A stretch of 64,000 nt of DNA from Cryptomeria japonica (taxonomy: Eukaryota > Streptophyta > Pinopsida > Cupressales > Cupressaceae), in NCBI RefSeq assembly GCF_030272615.1, contig NC_081410.1, positions 570,915,152 through 570,979,151 on the forward strand. Direction: 5' to 3'. The notes under the pieces were generated by a model. It searched no databases, was not told the origin of the DNA, and worked only from the letters and a program-made list of their open reading frames with translations. A program made the translations under genes and the position numbers. This document shows, one piece after another, positions 56,979 through 64,000 of the stretch (position 1 is its first letter; each line of letters starts with the position of its first letter).

Positions 56979-57180
56979 ATCTCCCCCTTTGGTATTGATG
57001 GAAACACTCGTGACAAATGTTCAAGGTTTCATCTGTCGGTTTCATTCTCCCTATTCCCTCTGAGCTGAATATTCATTAATGAAAAATACTCCATAATCTC
57101 ATATCTCCATATCTCCCCCTAATGTATAAAAGTCCTTCTATTCGTTTTCACATCTATATCACTCCCCCTTTGACATCAAT
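56979..57180 (-). promoter_or_regulatory. Element E polypurine tract, proximal and distal copies
   Basis: On the minus strand, ccaaagggggagat (56992-56979) abuts the LTR. A second block, attgatgtcaaagggggag (about 57179-57161), lies about 180 bases upstream. Confidence 0.75.
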
Positions 57181-57266
57181 TCCATCAAAAATTCTAAAAA
57201 GAATGTTAAAGATCCAAAAAGCTTTACAATGAATATCTCAAAAATATCTTATTGGAGCTTAACAAA

Positions 57267-60200
57267 TTACAAATTTTTTGGATAAGCCTTATCCAATAGC
57301 TCAAGATAAGTATCCCAACCAGTTTTGAAAGTGTCAAAAATAGATACAAGTCCACTTAATATATTTGAAAATGACTCTTTCTCATTTACCTTCGCCAATG
57401 TGGGCTTTCCAACCATATCCATACATTCTTTCTTATGTACACTAAGTGAATCCAACCGGGGACTCACCAGGCCTCTCAGACTTCTAGCTCTTCTTATGAT
57501 TTTGTCTATTTCCTTCTCAATAAGAGAAATTTGGGCTTCCAAAATCAAAATTTTACCATCAATGGATTTATTCAATGAAGTCAATCCATCAAAATAATTA
57601 GCTATATTTGCAATTTTCTCTTGAAATTCTTTCATTTTCTTATCCACATTAACTGTAAGTATATCTGTGTTACAACATACCCTATAAATATTTGTACATT
57701 GCTTCAAAGAATTATCTATTATTTTCAACTTTTCATCAATCTTCTTCTTCTTATAGTCAATCATCTGATCAAATGCAACTCTCTTAGCCTGAGTAAACCT
57801 CTCCAGTGCTTGTTGGTTTGAAATCTGCTGTAAGGATTGAAAATCCTTTGAAATGTGCTCAGTAATTGTCTTAAGCTTGTCAGATGGGCTCACTTCATTG
57901 TCAATCTTGCACTCCAAGACTAATCTGTGTAAAAAAATGATTGACTGATCAATAATCCCTTTATCTGTAGATCCTTCCTTCATTAGTTTTTGTGTTGCCA
58001 TCATCATGAGTCTAGTAGGACTCATCTCAGTTATGTTTTTCTTTACAACCTGCGAGGTGTCAATTGACAACAATGATGGATCAACTACCGGTTCTCTATC
58101 AGTTTCCCCCTTCTTCTCCTCTGATAATTTATCCTTTATGGCTTCCTCACTTGCATCAATGGCTTTGCCACTTGGTGCAGTCTCTGTAATTGTCGGTTCC
58201 TCTGTAGGAACTATAACCTCAACTTGTACATTTGTAGCAAGAGGACTGTTATCCTCAATATTAGTATCCTATACATCATCAGCCTTTTCACTCTTTGTAT
58301 TAGCCAGTATCTCAACATCTGTATGTACATTTGTATCTACCGGGGGTGATTTCCACTATCTTAATGTTTTTCAAAATTGAGGGAAGTACCTATAATCCCC
58401 TTTCCTTTTCCTAAAACCGGGGGTGTCTATAGTGTCTGTCTTTGATTCTGGTGAAGTAAAGAAACCTTTGTTCTATCTAAAGAACTTAACCCATGCCTTT
58501 TGAGTCTCTTTAATTATCTCATTTGCCCTTCCTAGCTTTAGACTAGTTATTCTATGTTTGCTATTAAAGACTTTTCTATCTGCCACCTCAAGTGTCCTTT
58601 CCATTTCCTCTAGAACAATAGTAATACAAATAGATAATAACTCTTAAATTTTAATATGCTTGTCTTCTTGCATAGATGATAGTCTTTTAGCATCTAACAT
58701 TAAATACAATTCTATCAGTATTTGGCTTTCAATTTCTATTAAGGATTTCTTATAAATATCCAAGTATAATAATACTGCTTCCTCTACACCTCTTTGTTCA
58801 TCATCTTCTAAATGTTCATAGTAAAACTGTACATTCTTTAACATGCCATCCTTAGTGATTTCATCTACTAACTATGCACAAGTTTTAGGTGGAATGATAG
58901 TCACATTACCAGATTGAATTGTCAGATCGATGTCACTCTTCTTCTTCCTCTTTGCAATATTGGATGTAGTTGAAGTGGTTACTTTTGGTGCTTTCTTCTA
59001 TGCTGGTATTTTGAATGTAATTTTCCTAACTGGTTGCTTTTTAGCTTCTACCTTTGTTTCCTCACTTTTCTTCCTTACAACCCTCTTGAATGCCAAGTGT
59101 GTCTCATCCTTTGATTCAAACTCTGTTGTAATAGGCTCAATGTATACTTCTGGATTCTTCCTCTTCCTGCCTTTCTCTGGGACAACGTCAATTAATGCTT
59201 TGATGTCCTATGACACCTTCTCAACAAATTTGCTTTCTTTTCTCTCCTACTTCTCTCTCTTCTCCCGGTTGAACTTTGTTTCAACCTCTTGTGATTTTTG
59301 TTTTGCAGTACCACAGGGCTTCTCTACCTCATCAATAGGTGCAACAATCAACTTTTTTGCATAAGCCTCAAGAATTGGTGCATCAACTTCATAGCCCATT
59401 TCCTCACTCCAAATCTTCTAGGGCTTAACCGCTTTGATAAGTGCTTCATCCTTCTTCACCATGAAGCATAAGTTGGTTGAATATTTTTCTACAATATGCT
59501 TAGGAACCCTTTCCCTATACTTCATAGATTTCTGAAAGCCCTTAAAATATCCCCATACTTTATCATCTCTCTTACTTCCTAAAGTAGCAATTGACTGTTT
59601 CAATTGTCTCCCTACTGGGATGTCAAATGCTCATTGCCTTTTACCAAAACCGGGTGTATCATTCATGAAAAATAACATTAAGTAGACTATTAAGTTGCCA
59701 TACGGGAAGGTTCCCTTCTTTTCTCCCTTAATCTTTCCTAGGTTTATTAATAACTCATCTAACATCCAACCACATAGATTCAATTTCACATTCTCTCTCA
59801 TCATTTTATATGCAGCAAAAATATAGAAACTGGAAATAGAATTTAGTCAGTTTGACTAAGTTACCTTATAACCGATGATCATGCTACCAAATTTGATGTT
59901 TGTGTCGGTAATAGTGCTTATTCTCATAGATCTCCTGTCAGATGTCATGTCGGTGATCTTATTCACGTAATAATTTGAAACCTTCTTATCTAGATGTTTC
60001 CCAACTGATGGTAAACCAGTGATTGCCCTGATGACTTCTTTGGTGATCTTGGAAGGTCTTTCTAACCAGATAAACTCCCCATGTACTTTGCTCAAAAAAT
60101 TCCTAATTATCTCATCTTCAAAATCTGGGATGTCCAGAATGTCGGTAAACCCTAAGTCTTCAATGTGCTTGTATGGTGGTTTGATCTTTCCAGATTCCCC

Positions 60201-60287
60201 AATCATCTTGCTCATATAGATGCCCTTTATTTCATATGTTCCCAAGTCCTCAATGTGACAGTGTGTTAGCATTTTACAAAGGGAGAG
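57267..60287 (-). pseudogene. Element E ORF2: unassigned protein, N-terminus cut by element C
   Basis: One phase holds from 60287 to the stop at 57267 (1,007 codons) for most of its length, with in-frame stops. It opens in mid-domain with LSLCKMLTHCHIEDLGTYEIK, so about 60 N-terminal codons lie beyond C. It keeps LSKVHGEFIWLER, KITKEVIRAITGLPSVG, DMTSDRRSMRIS and MIIGYKVT, then VGRQLKQSIATLG where H has a stop. The middle has FKRVVRKK, the helical block (GVEEAVLLYLDIYKKSLIEI), then a Val/Ser/Thr linker. The C-terminus (58073-57267) has CKIDNEVSPSDKLKTITEH, TVNVDKKMKEFQEKIANIAN and GLVSPRLDSLSVHKKE, all aligned with H. Function unknown. The shared order with H and F is the main support that this is one protein. 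Confidence 0.82.
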
Positions 60288-61733
60288 TGTTGGCATTCCA
60301 GTAAGATTGTTGGTATAACTAAGAAAGGATGATTACTATCTTAATAATATTATTTTGTCATTGATGTCAAGCAATTGATTTTCTGATTCAGTATGATGTT
60401 GCCATATCTTAATGAGTATATTTTTATAAGTATAAAGATGTTGGTAAGTGACATAGAAAGAATGAAAATGAAGGGGAGTAATAAGTTATTAAATGGGCAA
60501 CTATTACAGAGTTAGATAATGATGAGATTTTGTTGTTTTGATTATTTTGATATCTTATATATGAGTATTCAAAGAATGAGAAAAGATTTCATTCAATAGA
60601 TGAGTTAAGGTTTGATATTGTTCTATGTTACCGAGCATGAAGCTAGTTGATAAACACTAAGGTTATCAATATCAGTTAAAGAAGGCAGAATATCTACCAA
60701 GTAAAGGTTCAGTATTTATCGAGTAACAACCGAGTAATAATAGAATGCATTGAATGGATAAAAACATTATTAAATGAAGGATGCCAATGAGCTGGACATG
60801 TATAGATGATTGGTATGTCATGTAAGAAGTTTGTTGAGGATCTACAACAACAAAAATACAGGAGTTAGATCTACAATGTAGATTGAATGGTCATAACCTA
60901 GCACAAGTACCAAGGAAGGAATACAAGTTCCAAGGCAAGATAAAATGTTTTCAGATTGAAGGATACAATGAACCTAGTCAGGTTTGAAGATCTGCTGGCT
61001 AAAATTGATCATGGGAAATGTGATCAAGGAGATTATGTGGTTAGGAATTGTTTATAAATAAGAAATTGTTGATGAACAATGTATGTGGGCAAATAGAAGA
61101 ACAATGATACTACAGTAGTGATCATTGAGCATAGAAGATTGAATATCTCATTAAAGAACAGATTAAAAAGCCCAGCAAGGAGCAAGATAAGTCTTTTGAC
61201 AAGATTTTTAGCACATAGAGTCTGCTTTAGCATTTTAGATGTGAAGTTGCAGATATATTTTATACTGTTATTTATTTTGTAAGTGATAGGAAATCACTTA
61301 ACCAAGTGGACATAACAGTCTTATTTGTAAATCATCTAACAAGGTAACATTTTGAATGAGTGTTTGAAATCCTTTGACAAGGTCACTTCTAACAAAGTGC
61401 AAGATTCTAACAAGTCTGAGGGAAATCCCTTAACGGGGTCACATCTAGCAATGTGTTTATGTAATCTGTAACATGATTGGCTTTTAACCGAGCATACTCT
61501 AGAAGGGTATAATTTTTAGTGGGTCTGAAATCCCACAGTGGTTTTTCCCTATTTGGGTTTCCATGTTAAATTTGGTGTTAAATGTGTTATCATGTTTTAA
61601 GTGTATTTGTTTACGAGTTTGAATGGTTTACAGTCATAGTTGCATATCAGTATAGACTACCGAGGTTGAATCTGAAGTAAAAATTGGATTGTGAGTTTAT
61701 ATGATTCACCCCCCCCTCTCATCTTACTAACAA
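60288..61733 (+). repeat. Element C 5' LTR
   Basis: 1,446 bp, tgttggcattccagtaag to ttactaaca, homologous to the A LTR read on its own strand but about 100 bases shorter, with gaps near both ends. TATA-like tataaata at 61053-61060, hairpin gtgggtctgaaatcccac at 61519-61536 followed by ggtttttccc, terminal gattcacccccccctctc at 61704-61721. Confidence 0.9.
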
Positions 61734-61735
61734 TT

Positions 61736-61747
61736 GGTATCAGAGCT
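61736..61747 (+). promoter_or_regulatory. Element C primer-binding site
   Basis: tggtatcagagc two bases past the LTR, matching initiator tRNA-Met. Confidence 0.93.
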
Positions 61748-61795
61748 TTGGACTCCAGAAGAAAATTTTAAAGGTACTTGAGGCAAGAACTGAAG

Positions 61796-64000
61796 ATGTA
61801 TAAAAGGGATGCACCAAAGTTGAACAAGTCTAGTTTCTCCACATGACAGAAAAGGATGAAGCTACACTTATCAGGAATTGGAGAATATGCAACATATTAT
61901 CTGGAGAATGATTACATTGCACCTAGCACCTACCCAATGACAATGGAAGAGACAAAGGCAAAGCAAGAACATATTCAAGCAATGATTGAAATAACACCAG
62001 CATTAATCAACTCAAAGTTTAATGATCTAGAAGATTGCAATGATGCCAAAACAATGTGGAACAAGCTTATATCTATGTATGGTGGTGATGAACATGTTCA
62101 GAGAGAAAAAGTAGACAGTCTAAGAGGTCAACTTGAATCCATGATAATGAATGAAGGTGAGAACATAACCCAATACAATACAAGGTTAAAGGAAATTGTC
62201 AATCAAATCAAAGGAGCAGGAGGAACTATTGAAGAAAAGGATGTAACAAGTCAGTTGCTTAGAACACTTCTACCTGCTTATGCCATTCGATTCTCTGCAA
62301 TCAATGAATTAAGGTCTGTACCAAACATGCTAGTCTCTTTGGATGCTACTATCGGTAAGCCGCTACATGCATTTGAGTTAAGTAATTTTTATAATAGTGG
62401 GTCTTCAGTAAATAAAGTTGAATCTGCATTCAGTTCTTTTCATCTTGGTGAATTTGATGATTACAATGATAGAATGTATAAGTATACTGAAGGAAATCAT
62501 AGTGGAGCAAGTGAGAGATTTCGCAAAAACATTGAAGAGGTACACAAACAATATGAGGAAATTAGAAAGAAAGAAGAGTTTGAAGCATTATTAGCCAGAA
62601 GGTTACCAAGAGGTAAAGGAAAGTTACCTTTAAAATGTTTTAACTGTTATAGAATAGGACATATGGCTTCTAACTATCTTGACAAAGAATCTAGTGAAAA
62701 GAGAGAATACCAAGATGACAGACAGAAAGACAACCAATACAGTGGACACTGAGACTTTAGAAGGAGAGATAGAAAGACATGCCTAGTAGCTGATGAAGAA
62801 TCCAACGATGACAAATCTGATGGGACTGAGATAGAGGAAGTTGTATATGTGGCTATCAAAGATGGATCGGATGAAGAAAGGTATGAGGAAAAATCCTTAA
62901 TATCTCACATAAATAAAAATTATTCTTGGATCATAGATAGTGGATGCTCACATCACATGACAGGTGATAAACACAAGTTTGTTAAATTAGAATACTATGA
63001 TGGAGGTTATGTAAGATTTGGTAATGATGCACCATGTCCGGTGAAAGGTAAAGGTTCTATCACACTTATTGACAATGCTAAATGTGATGATGTATATTGG
63101 GTTGAAGGTTTGAAATACAATTTGTTGAGTGTAGCACAGCTAAACAATACAGGATACCGAATAGAATTTCAGAAAGGAAGTGTCAAAGTTCATGACAAAC
63201 ATGGAAAGCTGGCTGCTATTGAGACACAAACAAAAGGTAATACATTTCATCTTGACTCAACTCGGAACAACTGTCTATATGCTAAAATAGAAGATACCTA
63301 GTTATGGCATAAAAGGTTTTGTCATGTAAATTTTGATAACCTGATCAAAATAAGTAAAAAGCACCAAGTAAGAGGTCTATCGAGCTTGGAAAAACCTAAA
63401 AATACAATATGTCGAGGATGCCAGATGGGTAAGATGACAAAGTCAAGCTTTACAAGTAAGTCCTACACTTCTAAAGGAATTTTAGATCTTGTGCACATTG
63501 ATCTTTGTGGTCCTATGAAAGTTCAAAGTTATTATGGAGATAAATACTTCATATTATTTGCGGATGATTACTCAAGGATGATGTCAGTTATGTTTTTAAA
63601 AGAGAAATCTCAAATGTTCAAATGGTATAAGGCTAAAGTTGAAAAAGAAACAGGAAGACAGTTGAAATGTCTAAGATCTAACAGAGGAGGAGAATTCATT
63701 TCTGATGAATTTAACCTATTTTGCAATGATCATGGTATAAAGAGACAAGTGTCTACACCAAAAACACCTCAACAAAATAGGATCGCTGAAAGAAGAAATA
63801 GATCAATTGTAGATTGTGTCAGAACCCCGATGATAGAAAAGAGGGTACCTCAAACATTTTGGAGAGAAGCAATCAACACTGCAATTTACACCCTGAACCA
63901 AGTACAACTGAAGAAAGGAACTTTGAAGACACCATATGAAATCTAGTATGACAAGAAACCTAATGTAAGTTACTTTAGAATATTTGGAAGTAGATGTTAT
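61796..64000 (+). pseudogene. Element C gag-pol, partial, single frame with four stops
   Basis: The ATG at 61796 (MYKRDAPKLNKSSF) matches the A start. One phase holds to the window end (735 codons) without a frameshift. Stops at 61844, 62750, 63299 and 63944 replace Trp, Arg, Trp and Trp codons still present in A; each needs one G-to-A or C-to-T change. The zinc knuckle CFNCYRIGHMASNY has its last Cys changed to Tyr. The protease IIDSGCSHHMTGD is intact (about 62930-62970). The HHCC start of integrase is present. The first Asp (HIDLCG) and the Glu (AERRNR) are kept, but the second catalytic Asp is Asn (63680-63682), as in A, and the QQNG glycine is Arg. RT and RNase H lie beyond the window. 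Confidence 0.93.

Larger units (their letters stand above)
56084..60287 (-). mobile_element. Element E: pol-less LTR element related to H and F, broken by element C
   Basis: Minus strand. The 3' LTR is 56084-56978, the polypurine tract 56979-56992 and ORF2 57267-60287, cut 60 or so codons from its start by element C. The 5' LTR, primer site and ORF1 must lie past C, outside the window. The LTR is closer in pattern to H than to F. It sits in the protease region of G. Confidence 0.88.
60288..64000 (+). mobile_element. Element C: Copia retrotransposon of the A family, 5' part
   Basis: Plus strand, 5' LTR 60288-61733, primer site, and gag-pol running off the window end in the integrase. The target was ORF2 of element E; gagag (60283-60287) is the expected left duplication, the right one lies outside. 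Gag to integrase resembles A almost throughout. Confidence 0.92.

Overview
This window looks like nuclear DNA from a plant with a large, retrotransposon-rich genome. It is AT-rich and almost wholly made of nested, decayed LTR retrotransposons plus LINE relics. The organism is inferred only: the density, nesting and slow decay would fit a conifer or similar gymnosperm, but nothing seen is diagnostic. I found no intact host gene, tRNA, rRNA or CRISPR array.

Layout. 1-5578: LINE ORF1 relic, two degenerate LTR-like repeats, a small hairpin and a Ty3/Gypsy reverse transcriptase relic. 5579-20453: a TA/CA microsatellite split by Copia element A (6157-19908, minus strand), which is itself split by Copia element B (12385-18401, plus strand; intact 900-codon IN-RT-RNase H frame). 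21359-27844: element H, a complete LTR element on the minus strand with no pol genes. 27845-36213: LINE RT relic, an unrecognised coding-like stretch and AT-rich sequence. 36375-53433: a Gypsy relic (plus strand) split by Copia element D (37218-42571, minus) and by element F (43739-51761, plus), a second pol-less element related to H. 53434-64000: Copia element G (plus) broken by element E (56084-60287, minus), a third pol-less relative of H and F, which is broken by Copia element C (60288 to past the window end, plus).

The most interesting content is the H/F/E family. H and F have paired LTRs, a primer-binding site complementary to initiator tRNA-Met, a polypurine tract and 5-bp target duplications. 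They encode no protease, reverse transcriptase, RNase H or integrase. They carry two other genes: ORF1, a coiled-coil protein with four or five CCHC zinc knuckles (Gag-like), and ORF2, a protein of about 1,070-1,120 residues that I cannot assign. ORF2 is conserved between the three copies in its N-terminal domain and, in two or three of them, in its basic linker, helical middle and coiled-coil C-terminus. H, F and E share the LTR 3' terminal block, a GTGGG/CCCAC hairpin, the primer-binding site and a doubled polypurine motif with the nearby Copia elements A, C and G, so those elements are the likely source of the missing enzymes in trans.

Insertion order can be read from the nesting: microsatellite, then A, then B; Gypsy, then D and F; Gypsy, then G, then E, then C. 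Many stop codons look like C-to-T or G-to-A changes, as expected of silenced, methylated elements. All coordinates of element ends come from reading LTR pairs, TG...CA ends, primer sites and duplications by eye. Percent identities are estimates.
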